From Tuctoria greenei (lineage: Eukaryota; Streptophyta; Magnoliopsida; Poales; Poaceae), in assembly GCA_036927565.1 (NCBI GenBank), contig JAYESD010000001.1, forward strand, positions 135,397,415 to 135,461,414: a stretch of 64,000 nucleotides of DNA, in the 5' to 3' direction. The position numbers and the translations under genes were made by a program. The number at the start of each line of letters is the position of its first letter. Position 1 is the first letter of the stretch. This document shows positions 12,595 to 25,503 of the stretch, one piece after another. The notes below the pieces were generated by a model. The model had not been told where the DNA came from and ran no database searches. It worked only from the letters and a program-made list of their open reading frames with translations.

Positions 12595-12607
12595 AAGGGG
12601 GGATGGA
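12595..12607 (+). promoter_or_regulatory. Polypurine tract of L
   Basis: AAGGGGGGATGGA directly precedes the 3' LTR start TGTAAAAGCCC at 12609. The preceding TCTCGGGACGAGATTC is a phrase I associate with the pol end of Tekay elements. It would prime plus-strand DNA synthesis. Confidence 0.75.
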
Positions 12608-12608
12608 T

Positions 12609-14845
12609 TGTAAAAGCCCACAATTGAATAACATGGGAAACAAAAATGTGAACTTATTTTTTTTAAGTTTTAAAAGGAATTCAAACATACATGAGCTATG
12701 TTAATTAATAAATGAAGTTAAAATGGAACTTATAAAAACTTTAGATTTAAAGGGAAGATTTTGAGGGTATGTTTACACTTAGCAAATAATTAGGAAAAGG
12801 GGGGAAATGCCAAATGATATTCAAAATACAAAGTGTGATATAAATACAAGTTTCAAAATCAATAAAGAGCACAAATAAAAGCCCTAGAAACCCTAATGAA
12901 AATTTCAGCTCAAGAATCAAATGGAGAAAAAATGGGTAATTAAAACCTTGTGCTAAACTCGGTTTTTTAATTAAACTCAAAAAGGGAGTTTCGAAATCAA
13001 TTTGATATGTCACAATTCAAATCTGCCAAACTTCAAATGTAAATTCACTAACATAGTTCCAATGAGTCAAATAACCTTCTTGCCAAGTTTGAAAATTTTG
13101 AACCACATTTACCATGTAATTGAATCAAAACAATGATGAGCATCTAATTTTTTAATTCAAATTCAAATTTCATCCTTAACTTTGTTAATTGCCGAATCAA
13201 GTTTCATATTTGAATTTTACATTTTGGATTTACCCTAGCTGCCAATTTTTATAGCATGTTCAAATAGGAATTCAAATTACCAGAGAGGGTAAGGGAGGAG
13301 GGTGTTGTGGGGCCACCTTGTCAGCTGCTCAAAGCTTCAACCGCCTCTGCTCTTGCTTCACAGGGTGCCACGACGTTTTCTGCCTGCCGCCACCTCTTGC
13401 TTTTATCCAGAGCTGAAAATAGCAGGGCTTTCTCCTTCTTATCATCTCACAACATGCTCAGCTTTGCTCCTTCTCTGGTTCAGCTAGAGCTCCCGCACAA
13501 GCACGCAACACTGGTCGACACATCCATACCTCGCCTCTGTGCATCCTCGCCGGCACTGTCCGTGGGTTCCCTGCTCCACCAAAACTGTCGACTGTTGCGC
13601 AATATCCTTCTTCACCTTCTCGACGCAAGCAAGCGATGCCACCCCGCGCCGTCTCCTTGCAGAAAGCTTCATCGTCCTCTCTGACTAGGACTGCTATTTC
13701 TTCACGCACCAAATGATTTAGCGCCAAACAAAGAATTTCAATCCCTTTTCTTTGTGTTTTAGTCTCACAAGTTTGTTGCGCAGCTCCTTAGTCTAATTTT
13801 TGGGCAGACCAAGCCTTATCAGCGCCATTCTCGGTGTTCTCATGACCGCCATGGCGATGACCGTTCTGCTCTGCGTGTGGCGCCTGTGTTCCCGACGACT
13901 CTGACCATATCGTGTGCCACCACATTGTCACGAAGGTGCACCCTATTCTGCTGAGTGTGTCTGCAAACCTGTTTGGCTTGTCCCTACTTATCTTCGCCGA
14001 ATTTCTTCGTTTGGCTCCGGCAAGCCGCATAGCCCAGTTCTTGCTCGTTGTCGAAATTAGCATTCCAGGTTAAACCATGCTCCACTCCGTTTAAGTAGTA
14101 CCTTTTGGACTCTCCTGTGCGTCTCCCGGATCAATAAGATTAGAGAACCCTGGCTATAGCCCATAGAAACATCAGTTTTCCTCATGGCCATGGAAATTGC
14201 CTAGGTCATCGTTGAAGTCTATCTTGCAGTCGTTTTCCGGGCGATTGGATTTCATATTCGGATTTCCCATCGTGCAAAGTTTATATAGGATCAAACCATT
14301 TGAGTTTTACTACCGTTTCATGGGAGATCAACCTTGCGGGCGAACCCACCTTCGTCACCGCCGTCGTCGGTGCCGTTCTGGTCGCCACCCAGCGTCACGA
14401 CGTTGCCCAATATGTGTTCCAAGGTCCTGAGATAATTTCCTCACAAGAATCCCCACCTATTGTCGCCCTGGCGATGGAACGCTGCTTGCAAGCCTCCAGT
14501 TTCGACCTGTCGGGAGGTAGAAGACAAATCTGTTGGGTGGACCCCACTGTCAGCTGCGGTTTAAACAATTTTCTATTGAAGAATAATTCCAGATTTGTTT
14601 TAAACTTCTAAAAATAATATATCCCAATATAGTTGGCCAAAAATTCTCAAATAAATGCTATTAGAATCCTTGTGACCTACACTTTCGAGTAGTACAATTC
14701 AATTGATATGAAAGTATATAATGTTTCCTGAACAATTCTATTAAGCTAAAAGACTTTGAATTTAATTCCTGATGACCCATTTATTGGAAAAATCCCAAAT
14801 TTGACTAGGCCCTTCCTTTTAAATCTTTTGAGATCCAGTAAAAAT
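12609..14845 (+). repeat. 3' LTR of L, first piece
   Basis: Starts TGTAAAAGCCC after the purine tract. 12609-13298 is AT-rich and corresponds to the portion of the 5' LTR hidden behind element T. 13299-14845 matches 4878-6405 closely, with small indels. Similarity stops at 14845, where TM9SF-type sequence begins. Short ORFs seen in both copies lack domains and conserved frames. Confidence 0.68.
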
Positions 14846-15407
14846 TGGGAACAATTATGTCTCAGCCACAAATTCTAAGTCTAATTGTGATTCAGAACCC
14901 GTTTTTCAGATTTTGTAATTCAACCATAAGTTTTCCAGTCCCAAGTAACTGTTAACCACGAAATTGTAACTCCGTTAAAGGCTGTCAACTTAACAGAAGA
15001 AAAAGAAAGAAAAAAAATAACGAAAAAACAAAAGGTGACCAAAATACCCCTCTGTATTTTCTCCCCAATGCCCCTATTCCACCACCACAGGCGGCAACCC
15101 CGGGCGGCAACCCTAGCCGCCGATCCAGCATAGAGTTGGGTGCAGGACGGCGGTACTCCCTCCAGCCCCCTTTCTTCCCATCCGACGCGGCCAGGCGAGT
15201 GAGGCGGGCAGGCGAGCGCGACTGGAGAGGGACCGAGGCGGCAGCAGAGCGGACCGAGCCTTGTCGAGGACCTGAGGTGAGGACACCCGTCAAAACCAAG
15301 CAAAGCTGCTAAGGCCACTTCGGCCGGCGAGCGACGAGCTCCTCCTCCCCTCCCCTCCGGCGTCTCCTCAGTCCTCCCTAACCGAGCGCTCCAATCCTCC
15401 GCCACCC
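14846..15407 (+). promoter_or_regulatory. Upstream/5' leader region of the TM9SF fragment
   Basis: Unique sequence between the broken LTR and the TM9SF ATG. AT-rich to about 15055, then GC-rich with CT-rich tracts near the ATG, as in plant promoters and 5' leaders. No clear TATA box. It shows that the fragment includes upstream genomic DNA and not only mRNA. Confidence 0.5.
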
Positions 15408-15533
15408 ATGACGGCCACCGACAACCCAGCGCTGCTGCGCCTCCTCTTCGCCGTCGTCCTCCTCGATGGCGCCGGCGCCAGCGCCGCGCGCGGGTTCTAC
15501 CTCCCCGGTGTCGCCCCTGCTGACTTCCGCAAG
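15408..15533 (+). pseudogene. TM9SF exon 1 (signal peptide)
   Basis: Forty-two codons from ATG to CGCAAG|gtcccc. A hydrophobic run (LLRLLFAVVLLDGAGAS) is a typical signal peptide, followed by GFYLPGVAPADFRK, the hallmark start of mature TM9SF proteins. The donor GT is at 15534. Only 26 bases of intron precede the R1 LTR. The start is supported by the signal peptide and CCACCCATGA context. Confidence 0.85.
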
Positions 15534-15559
15534 GTCCCCCGCCTGTCCTTTTGCATTTC

Positions 15560-15837
15560 TGTCACGGCCTCCAGTACTTAGGCGTTGAGTGTTATCATTT
15601 CAGCATTGTAATTGTGATTAAGACTTAAGTACATCGACACTATGACAGGTTGGCCCTATGGGTAACCTGGACACTAGGGTTACACCATCTCCTGTAATGA
15701 ACCAACTGAATTCTGAATACAACAGATCCAATTCCTCCCCACCAACTTCCTCCACACGCCAAGGTCGTACTCGCTCGCCGACGGCCATCGTGGTGACTCA
15801 CGTCCTGGACTTGGCGCCAGCGACCCGATGGTCACCA
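15560..15837 (+). repeat. 5' LTR of R1
   Basis: Begins TGTCACGGCCTCCAGTACTT, ends GGTCACCA, and is matched by 48111-48396 with about 14 differences and short indels. The terminal A can be counted either in the LTR or in the target duplication. Confidence 0.9.
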
Positions 15838-15841
15838 CGGT

Positions 15842-15854
15842 TGGTAATCAGAGC
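15842..15854 (+). promoter_or_regulatory. Primer-binding site of R1
   Basis: TGGTAATCAGAGC, the Met-tRNA complement with one inserted A, four bases after the LTR. Confidence 0.75.
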
Positions 15855-16105
15855 TCGGTCCTTCGGCGGAGATTTTTTTTGGCGACGACGGCGCACATTC
15901 GGTGGTGCTACGATTTTGAGCCGTAAAATCCCGAGGAAGGAGATCGGCGGTGCGCTCGATTGCGATCCTTGCAGAAGAGTGCTTCCTCGGTTGGCTTGAG
16001 TCGTAGTTGGTCACCACGGCACCGGCGAAGCCTTCGGTTCAATTGCGATTCATACTCGACGCGATGGAACGGACGGAGAAATCCGACGCCGATCGTAGGT
16101 AGAAG

Positions 16106-17263
16106 ATGTTCACTCGCCTTGAAGAGATCGAGGAGGTGCAACGTCAGGTGCTGGAGCAGCAACGTAACGCAGCAAAGGTGGCGGAGCAAGCGGGGCGTGA
16201 GCGAGAGATCCTGTTCAAGCAGATTGCGGAGACGGGGAAAAGAGTGGCGGATCTGACTCTGGAACGGATGGCTGAGGATATGGAGAGATATTCCGAAGAT
16301 CGGCACTCAGTTGATGATGGGGGAGATCGGCACCTTGGCGGCGGGGATGTGGGGCGGCATCGAGATGCAGGGCCCGAGTGGCACGCCAGGGAGTTCCTAC
16401 CGATGCGTCATCACTTCTATAGAGACTTTGATCACCGTGCTCGTTATCCACCACCGGCTTACTAGGAGTGGGAGCATCATCGGGGCGGTTACGCAGGCGA
16501 TCTGCCAGAAACGAGCCGGACTCGTGGGGGGCACGGAGGAGATCTGGATGGATTTCGACCACGAAGGGATCTAGGATCTACTGACAAAACTCTGATCAAG
16601 TTGTCGTTTCCCAAATTCTCTGGTGAGAACCCTTCTATCTGGATTGATAAATGTCTTCATTATTTCTCCATCTACAATGTGCATGAGTCCATCTGGGTCT
16701 GAGTTGCTAGTATTCACATGGAAGGGGATGTTGCTCGGTGGTGTCAGGTGTTTAAGTTGACTGAGGGTGGTGTTTCCTGGCCCAAATTCGTGGATGCAAT
16801 TAAACTGAAGTTTGGTACTTATGAGTATACTGGGTTTATGTATGATTTGTTGCATTTCCGTCAGATCGGCAGTTTGGAGGATTATGTGTCTGCCTTTGAG
16901 GAAGCTCGTTATGCCACTGCAATGCACAATCCAGATCTCGATGAAACCTTCTTTGTCACTCAGTTTGTTAAAGGTTTGAAGCTGGAATTACAAGGTTCGG
17001 TTATGGGTCAAGTACCAACTTCTGTTACTAGGGCCACTTTGCTAGCCCGAGTTCAGCAAGACATTCAAGAGAAGATTAAAATCCGACCATCCAGAAACCA
17101 AGTCTTGGGACGATCAATGGCAGCTCTGAAGAATGACCGGAAACAAGCTGGGTCTCCAACTGACTTGTCCAAAGAAAGACAGATGCGTGACTATAGAAGA
17201 ATGCATGGCCTCTGTTGTAATTGTGGTGAAAAATATGAACCAGAGCATGCAGCGCTCTGTTAG
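16106..17263 (+). pseudogene. Gag of R1, with stops
   Basis: Starts MFTRLEEIEEVQRQVLEQQ, a coiled-coil-prone N-terminus. The capsid core follows (FPKFSGENP, IHMEGDVARWCQVF, FVDAIKLKFG, DYVSAFEEARYA), then a degenerate CCHC knuckle near 17215-17260 (LCCNCGEKYEPEHAALC). In-frame stops interrupt it at 16463 (TAG where family Gag has Gln) and 16700 (TGA where Arg is expected), and TAG at 17261 follows the knuckle. The product would be Gag with zinc knuckle; this copy cannot make it whole. Confidence 0.82.
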
Positions 17264-17275
17264 AAGAGAACACAA

Positions 17276-20200
17276 TTGCAATTGCACACTCTTTCAGTGG
17301 ATGACTTGGGAATGGCTTTACCAGATCAGGTCCTGGAACAATTAGATGAGGAGGATCATTTGGCTGACGATATGGGGGCCTTGTCCATTCATGCCATATC
17401 AGGTACAGAGGGATTCAATTGTCTGTGTCTGAGAGCAATTATGCAAAACAAGGTTTTTCTCTTACTGGTGGATTCCGGCAGCTCCTCTACTTTTATTAAT
17501 GCTGCTTTTGTGATGCAAGCTGGGTTAACTGTCCAAAAATGTAAACCAGTGACAGTTCAGGTTGCCAATGGTGACCAGATCATCAGTGATACATGGATAC
17601 CAGGGGTCCATTGGTGTTGTGCCGGCAATACATTTGTGACTGATATGAGAGTGCTACCACTTGGAGGTTATGATGCAATTTTGGGGATGGATTGGTTACA
17701 GGCCAACAGTCCTATGGTCTGTGATTGGAACAACAAGTCATTACAGTTCCAACATGGGGATAAACTTGTTCATTTAATAGGGGTGTCCAACCAACATCAA
17801 GCTTTCTTACCTGAGCTCTCAACCACACAACTTGGTAAATGGATTCTCAGCAATGAAGTATGGTCTCTGGCTTTTGTCCAACTCCTCATGTCGGCTGATA
17901 GTTCTCAGTCCAACTCTTCTGTTCCATCAGCATTGCAGTCTGTTCTCTTTGCCTTTGCTAACAGATTTGAAGATCCCAAGTGTTTACCTCCAGTTAGGGA
18001 TTTTGGTCATGTGATTTCACTTATCCCTGGGGCTACACCTGTGAATGCAAAGCCATATAGATATCCTCCCCACCGCAAAGATGAAATTGAGAAACAAGTT
18101 AGGGAGTTGCTGCATTTAGGCCTCATTGAAAATAGTGTCACCCATATGCTTCACCAGTTCTCTTGGTTCAAAAAAAGGATGGTACATGGAGATTTTGCAT
18201 TGATTACAGAAAATTGAATGAGCTGACAATTAAGAATAGATTTCTCATGCCCCTTGTGGATGAGATATTGGATGAGCTCTCAGGTTCTCAGTTGTTCACT
18301 AGTCTTGATATGAAATCAGGGTACCACCAGATAAGGATGAAGAGTGGTGAAGAATATAAAACAACTTTTAAGACACATTGTGGTCATTATCAGTTCAAAG
18401 TCATGCCCTTTGGCCCCACCAATGCCCCGACCACATTCCAATGTGCTATGAACTCCATTTTGGAACCCTTTTTGAGGAAGTTTGTGTTGGTTTTTCTGGA
18501 TGACATCTTAATATACAGTCCAACCATGTCTTTGCATCTGGATCATATTGCCCTGGTATTGACCAAGTTGAGGGAACATAACTTCTATCTCAAGAGATCT
18601 AAGTGTGCATTTGCTAAAACTGAGCTCTCTTATTAGGGACATATCATCTCAGCGGAGTTGCTACTGATCCAAACAAGACATAGGCTATGCACAAGTGGCC
18701 AGTTCCCTCTTCTATGATTGAACTGAGGTCCTTTTTAGGGCTTACAGAGTATTATCGCAAGTTTGTCAAGGGCTATGAAATTATGGCAAAACCTTTGACT
18801 ACTCTCCTCAAGAAAAAGCAGTTTCTCTGGAACCCCTCTGCTCAAACAACTTTTGATGCTCTCAAGACTGCTATGGTCTGTACACCAGTATTAGCATTGC
18901 CAAACTTTTTTGAACCTTTTCTCATTGAAACTGATGCTAGTGATCAGGGTTTTGGTGCTGTGTTGATGCAACAAGGGAGACCCATAGCATATTTAAGCAA
19001 AGCTCTCACTGAAAAGCATAAGCATCTCAACATTTATGAAAAAGAATTTCTAGCTCTTATACTTGCTGTTGACAGATGGCGCCCTTACCTTCAAAGAAGA
19101 GAGTTTACTGTGAAAAGTGAAAACAGATCACAAAAGCCTTTCTTATTTGGAGAATCAACAACTTCAGTCAGATTTGCAAAAGAAAGCTATGAGCAAGCTC
19201 ATGGGTTTTAATTTTCGGATCCTGTACAAGAGTGGCAAAGAAAATGTGGTGGCTGATGCACTCTCCAGGTCAGGACATATGATGGCTCTACAAAAACATA
19301 CTGAGATCAGACCTCAATGGGTGCAGAAAGTTCTTAATTCTTATCAGACTGATATTGAGGCTCAACAACTGCTCACTAAGCTGGCTATTTGTGCTGACCC
19401 CGATCAAGACTTATCCTTGCATAAAGGACTTATCTGGAAGGGTTCTCGCATTTGGATTGCCTCCAATTCTGCTCTTCAAACCAAAATTATTGCTTCTTTG
19501 CATGATAGTGCCCTGGGTGGACATTCTGGCATCCATGTGACTTATATGTGGGTCAAAAAGCACTTCTACTGGAAGGGCATGAAGGGGGATGTTGCTGATT
19601 TCATCAAACAGTGCCTCACCTGTCAACAAGCAAAAGGGGAAGCAATACATCCTCCGGGTCTTCTGCAACCTCTTCCTATTCCCAAAGGGGCTTGGCAAGA
19701 GATCACCATGGATTTCATAGAGGGTCTCTCTCCTTCGGATGGCTATAACTCAATTTTAGTGGTTGTGGATCGTTTTACTAAGTACGCTCATTTCTTTCCA
19801 CTTAAGCATCCGTTCTTAGCTCTGCAAGTTGCCCAGGTGCTTCTAGACAATGTGGTGAAGCTTCACGGATTGCCCAGGACAATGCTATCTGATCGTGACC
19901 ACATTTTTACAAGCCAGGTATGGAAGCAACTATTTTCTCTGTTGAATACTAAACTGCTTCTGTCCACAGCATACCATCCTCAAACCGACGGGCAAAGTGA
20001 ACGTGTTAATCAATGTGTGGAAATGTATCTTCAATGCTCTGTCCATGCTGCTCCTCACAGGTGGAAAAGGTGGCTGCCTCTTGCCGAGTTTTGGTACAAC
20101 ACTGCGGTGCATTCTGCGCTCGGTTGTTCTCCTTTCATGGCCTTTTATGGGTATGAACCCAACATGCTGGCTGCTCTGGTATTTCGTGATGATACTGACA

Positions 20201-20707
20201 AGTCGGTTCAGGAGCTATTGGTGGAGCGACGGAGTCACTCTGAACTTTTGAAGCGCCATCTTGCAGCTGCTCAGAATCGTATGAAGCAAGTGGCTGACCG
20301 CACGTGCACTGCTAGGGAATTCACTGTTGGTGAGCTGGTCCTTTTGAAGTTGCAGTCGTATTCTCAGTCTTCTGTGGCCAACCGCCCCTGTCCAAAGCTG
20401 GTGTTCAAATTCTATGGCCCGTTCAAGGTGTTGCAGTGCATTGGCCCAGTGGCGTACAAGCTTGACCTTCCGCCTGGTTCTCAAATTCACAATGTCTTTC
20501 ATGTGTTGCAGTTGAAACCCTTTACACCCAACTTTTCTCAGTTTATGTAGAGCTGCCCAGGGTTCTTGATTTGGAGCAGGAGGACCTCCGCCCATCCAGG
20601 ATTGTGGAGCGCCGCCTCGTGAAGAAGGGCAGCCATGCTGTTCCACAAGTTTGCGTTCAGTGGTCGCACCTAGGGCCTGATGATTCCACTTGGGAGGACT
20701 ATTATGT
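17276..20707 (+). pseudogene. Pol of R1: protease, RT, RNase H, integrase, chromodomain start
   Basis: Domains in order: aspartic protease (LLVDSGSSSTFIN, about 17460; ILGMDWL), RT (PVDEILDELSG region, FTSLDMKSGYHQI, VFLDDILIY with the catalytic DD), RNase H (IETDASDQGFGAVL, about 18925; TDHKSL), integrase with HHCC (GHSGIH...CLTCQQAK), D (ITMDFIEGL), D (LSDRDHIFTS) and E (QSERVNQ), the GPY/F module (FYGPFKVLQ) and the start of a chromodomain (RIVERRLVKK, WEDYYV). Broken by frameshifts near 18150, 18650 and 19130 and by stops in the RT/RNase H part. The R2 insertion at 20708 cuts the chromodomain after YYV. Confidence 0.88.
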
Positions 20708-21050
20708 TGTCAAGGGCGTCGAGACTTAGGGTAGCTGGCCCTTGGCTACGAAGCTCGTAGCCGCGGTCCGTCGTCGCCGGCGAGGTTTTACTCGTCTGCC
20801 GTCTGCTTGGTTGAGAAAGAGGCGGGGAATCAGGAATAATAATCTATTGCTTATATTCTCAATGTGCGGTTACAGAATATATAGCCTAAGGCCTTAACCA
20901 ACCTTTCCTAAACTTAAGGGATAAAAAATAGAAACTAATCTCTCTTTCCAATCTTAGCCACTCGTGTTGTCCTCCTCATGTGCGCATGCAGCGCGTTCTG
21001 TGGCGCGGCGCTCATCACGGCGACACCTGTACGAGCGCCCCCACATGACA
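20708..21050 (-). repeat. 3' LTR of R2
   Basis: Plus-strand limits TGTCAAGGGC...CCACATGACA. Matched by 47682-48042, which has an 18-bp tandem duplication (cggcttggttgagaaagt) that this copy lacks. The pol stop lies inside it at 20935. Confidence 0.92.
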
Positions 21051-24000
21051 TCTCTCCTCCCTTGAGGTCCAGCTCGTCCTCGAGCTGAAAGTCTGGGTAC
21101 TTGATGTAGAACTCGTCGAGGTCCTCGCACGAAGCAGACTCTGCTAGCTCGCCACGCCAGTGGACAAGGACCTGACGAACCCCACGCACCAAGCGAGCTT
21201 TCACGACACGCAGCGGCTTTGGAATCACCGTGCCGTTGTGGATGGACGACAGGGTCGGGGGCGAGGCCGGAGGTGCGCCGACGAACTTCTTGAGTACGCC
21301 AACATGGAACACATCATGAAGTCGGGCACCTAGGGGCAGTTCCAGGCAGACCGCGACATCGTTGATGATCTCGGTGATGCGGTAGGGTCCCACAAATCGG
21401 GGCTTCAGCTTACCCGTGGACGTCCTGGGTAGGGAGGCTGCGGCACGCTGCCGAAGTCGAAGTAGTGCCCAATCGCCGACCTAATAAGAGACCTGCTGAT
21501 GCTGCCGATCGTAGTGGAGCTTCTGGGGCGCCTGTGCCTGCTCCAGGCGGTAACGAACATCAGCCAGGAAGGCCTCCCGAGCCTCCATGTCCTGGGCGAC
21601 AGCATCCACCCTCTTCTCCCCTGGCTCATAAGAGCGGATGGACGGAGGGTCACGACCATATACCACGCGGAACGGCGTGTCCCGGAGAGAGGTCTGGTAT
21701 GCGGTGTTGTAGCTGTATTCGGCCCACAGCAACCAGCGCAGCCACTAGCGGGGACGATCTCCGGTGAAACAACGCAGATACATCACGATGACGCGGTTGG
21801 CAGCCTCCGTCTCACTGTTCGACTGTGGATGGAAAGCTGACATCATGTGCAACTTGGTGCCCATAAGCCGCATGAGCTCGCGCCAGAACGACGAAGTGAA
21901 CACCGGGTCGCAGTCGGAGACGATGGACTGTGGGACGCCATGGAGGCAAACAATGTCAGCGAAGAAAGCCTGTGCCACAGATTCCGCTGTGTATGGGTGG
22001 GCGAGGGGGGTAAAGTGGTAGTACTTGCTGAACCGGTCGACTACGGAGAGAATGACTGTCTTCCCATTCACCCTTGGTAACGGTTCCACGAAGTCGATAC
22101 CGATGTCGGACCAGACCGCCGTTGGCACAGGAAGCGGCATAAGCAGCCCTGCTGGGTGTAGGTGCTCTGACTTGTACCGCTGACAAGTAGGGCACGACCG
22201 CACGAAGTCCTGCACCACACGACGCATGTTAGGAAAATGAAAGTCGCAGTGGAGGCGGTGGAGCGTGCGATGGATGCCCTCGTGCCCATCCTCATGGACG
22301 GCCTCCACGATCTCCTGCAGCAGCGGGGAGGTGGATGGGATGTAGAGGCGCCCTCCGTAGGTGACCATGTCATCGACCACTTCCCATGGCGCGGCGCGTG
22401 TACCCGCGCGAACCTCCTCGTGGATGGCCACCAGTGCCGGATCCGTGACCTGTGCGTGACGAAGACGGCTGATGAAGTCAAAACGAGGCACCGAAATAGC
22501 CACTAAGGTGCCCTCCTCAGTGTCACGGCGGGAGAGGGCGTCAGCCACGACGTTCGCAGAGCCGGACTTGTATTCAACGGCGAAGTCGAAATCCAACAGC
22601 TTGCCGACCCAATGGTGTTGCGGAATCATGGCAAGGCGTTGGTCGAGCAGGTACTTGAGACTGTAGTGGTTTGTCTTGACGATGAAGCATCGTCCCCACA
22701 AGTACGGCCGCCAATGCCGTACGGCCTGGACCAGACCGATGAGTTCTCGCTCATACGCGGCGAGCGAGCGATGGCGTGGCGCCACCGACCTGCTGAAGAA
22801 CATGACGGGATGGCCGTCCTGGACCAGCACCGCCCCGATGCCATAGGTCGAGGCGTCGCACTTGACAACGAATGGCATGGCGAAGTCCGGTAGTGCCAGT
22901 ACTGGTGCCGACGTCACTGCCCCTTTGAAGGCACTGAAGGCCGCTGTTGCGTTGTCGTTCCAGGTGAACCCCTCCTTCAGAAGGGATGTGAGAGGAGCAG
23001 TGATGGTGCCGTAGTTGTGGACGAACTTCCTGTAGTACCCTGCCAAGCCGAGGAAGCCGTGCACCGCCCGCGTCGAGCGTGGATGAGGCCAATCGTGGAT
23101 GGCCTGGACCTTGGTCGGATCCATGGCCACACCTGCTGCAGATATGGTGTGCCTGAGATAGGAGACAACGTCCACGCCGAAGGAGCACTTGGAGCGCTTG
23201 ACAAAAAGATGATGTTGACGGAGCACCGTGAGAACGACGCGGAGGTGACGCAGATGATCCGCCCAGGAAGCGTTGTATGTCAAAATATCGTCAAAGAAGA
23301 CAAGCACAAACCGGCAGAGGTAGGTGCGCAACACGTCGTTCATGAGTGACTGGAACATGGCAGGGGCGTTGCATAGCCCGAACGGCATGACCAAGAACTC
23401 ATAGAAGGCGTCATGCGTCCGAAATGCTGTCTTGTCGATGTCCTTCGGCTTCATAAGGACCTGATGGTAGCCAAATCAGAGGTCGAGCTTGGTGAAGAAT
23501 CGGGCGCCATGGAGTTCATCCCGAAGCTCGTCGACGACCGGAATGGGGAAGGCGTCCTTGATGGTGATGGCGTTCAACACGCGGTAGTCGACGGAGAACC
23601 GCCATGAGTCGTCCGCCTTCTTGACGAGAAGGACCGGTGACGAGAACGCCAAGCTGCTGCGCCGAATGATCCCCTGGTCCAGCATGGACGCACATTGACG
23701 CTCCAGTTCGTCCTTGTGCAAAGCAGGGTAGCGGTACGGTCGAACGACCACTGGCGGTACCCTCGGTACCAAGTTAATGTTGTGGTAACGGCTGCGCGAT
23801 GGGGGCAGGCCGTGTGGCTCGCCAAAAATGTCGTCGAAATCTGCCAAGAGCTCGTCGAGGAGCGAGCCGCTAGCCGTGGTCGTGCTCACGGCCGGCACGC
23901 GAGGACCCGCCAGCCTCAGCCAGCAGAAAGCACAGTCCTGGTATGTGAACGAGACCTCGCAGTTGCAGAAATCCCACACGATCGGGCCAAGCACGGCGAG

Positions 24001-24706
24001 CCACCGGGTGCCGAGGACAACATCGTACCCCGCCAAGGGCATGACGTAGAGATCGATGGGAGGATCATCGTGACGCGTTCGCCGTTGGTGACTAGGGCCG
24101 TGAGGCGAGGTCGGTGCTGGAGAGGCAGGCCAGTTCGAAGGGCAACGACCTCCGAGATGAAGTTGTGGGTGCTGCCCGAGTCGAGCAGGGCGACGAGGGA
24201 TGCGGATCCCAGCCCGACCTCCGGTTGCATCATGTCAGTGAAGGCGTCCCCGGCTAGGGCCTGGAGGGAGAACACGGGCGCTTCACCAGTCCCCACGTCC
24301 TCGGCAGCCTCCGTGGCCAGCCCGTCGTCATCCTTCTCAATACTTTCGAGGAGGAACAACCGTTTGCACACACGGTTGTGGCCCCTGGTGAATTTGTCGT
24401 CGCAATTGTAACAAAGTCCAAGACGGCGACGATCTTCTTGTTCTGCCTGGGTGAGGCGTTTGATGGGGCGGCCCTCGACGGTGATTGTCGCGGGGGTGGC
24501 TGCTTTGGCACCCTGCAGCGCGGGCGGCCGGAGTCGGCAACAAAGGGCAGGCAGCACCTGGAAGCCGGGGCGGTGTACTGCTCCCTCAGTTCAAACAGGC
24601 TAGCCAAACTCATGGCGGCGGCCAGGGACTCGGGGTTCTGGATCCGAACGTCGATGCTGAGCGGCGGTTGAAGACCTCCGGTGAACAGCTGAACCCGCCG
24701 CGCCTC
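20935..24706 (-). pseudogene. Gag C-terminus and Pol of R2
   Basis: Reading down from 24706: the rest of Gag (QLFTGGLQPPLSIDV, ESLAAAMSLASLFELR), a CCHC knuckle around 24420-24370 (CYNC), protease (LLDSGSTHNFIS, about 24190), RT (FSVDYRVLNAITIKDAFPIP, MPFGLCNAPAMFQ, FFDDILTY), RNase H (KCDASTYGIGAVL), integrase (HHCC GHEGIH...CPTCQRYK; D in IGIDFVEPL; SDCDPVF; E in SETEAAN), GPY/F (FVGPYRITEI) and chromodomain (VVKARLVRGVRQVLVHW). Stops at about 23474 (TGA), 21745 (TAG) and 21481 (TAG), each where an Arg or Gln codon is usual, plus a frameshift near 24040. Enzymatic motifs are otherwise preserved. Confidence 0.9.
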
Positions 24707-25458
24707 TGAATGTGGCCTAGAGGGGGGGTGAATAGGCCTTTAAAGTTTCCTGCACACTTAATAGAATTGTTAAAACTTGGTTGACCGGACTAGTCCGGTT
24801 GCATGGGCGAACTAGTCCGGTGTGCTAGAAATATGTGTCTTGATTAAGCGTTATTTGGAAAACCAAATTCTTTTAGCAGCGGAAATGAGAACAACTGATA
24901 TTTTTATTTGAGATTAATGTAAGAATGCAAGTAAAAACCTATAAGTGCCTTAGATTGATGTTTTAGCAATCAAGTAATCTAATGAACAAAATGTAAAGGA
25001 AATAAGGCACAAGACACACGAATTTTTCCCGAGGTTCGATCTCACCATGAGATCTACGTCCTCGTTGAGGAAGCTCACACAGAGTCGGGTATCCAACCCT
25101 TTCCCTCTTCAAGTCACCACGAAGGTCGACTTGATTCCACTATCACGGGTAATCACCAAGTTTGTAGGGCAACCTCACACGTTGAGGGCTCCCACGAAAA
25201 CTACAACGAAAGTAGTGATCAAATACACTCGAAAGTATTACAATGCAGAGTATGCGTGTAGAAAGATCAAACCCCAAGAGCTCGCAATGAAAGAACGATG
25301 ATCTCCCAATCCCGAATCCAAGTGTTCAATTGATTTCACTCTTTTTGCACTTTAGATGTGTGGGGAGATGTGTTTTGGGATCTTGGGACGAAGTGGCAGC
25401 ACTAGGGTTTGTGTTTTCAGCAATATTCGACGTGTGTTTTTGGAAGGCCGTGGATTCT

Positions 25459-25468
25459 CTATTTATAG
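25459..25468 (-). promoter_or_regulatory. TATA box of S1 LTR
   Basis: CTATAAATAG on the minus strand, in both LTRs (second copy 46378-46387). Transcription would run toward lower coordinates. The palindrome array begins 36 bases upstream. Confidence 0.75.
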
Positions 25469-25503
25469 GGTTTCCAAAAAGTAACCGTTGAAAAACCCTA
25501 ATA

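Larger units (their letters stand above)
8915..12608 (+). other. Internal region of L, no coding capacity
   Basis: About 3.7 kb between PBS and purine tract. No reading frame longer than about 90 codons and no gag, protease, RT or integrase motif on either strand. AT-rich; 9900-10900 has repeated phrases of the type 'ctccaattctggac', 'tatctctt' and 'gaaacttttttagag' common in grass LTR elements. Parts near 12180-12540 are purine-rich and may be remnants of a lost pol region. I see nothing else. Confidence 0.6.

Noticed and set aside
21745..24671. Plus-strand ORFs opposite R2 pol (up to 238 codons)
   Set aside because: Shadows of a GC-rich coding region on the opposite strand; no recognisable domain.
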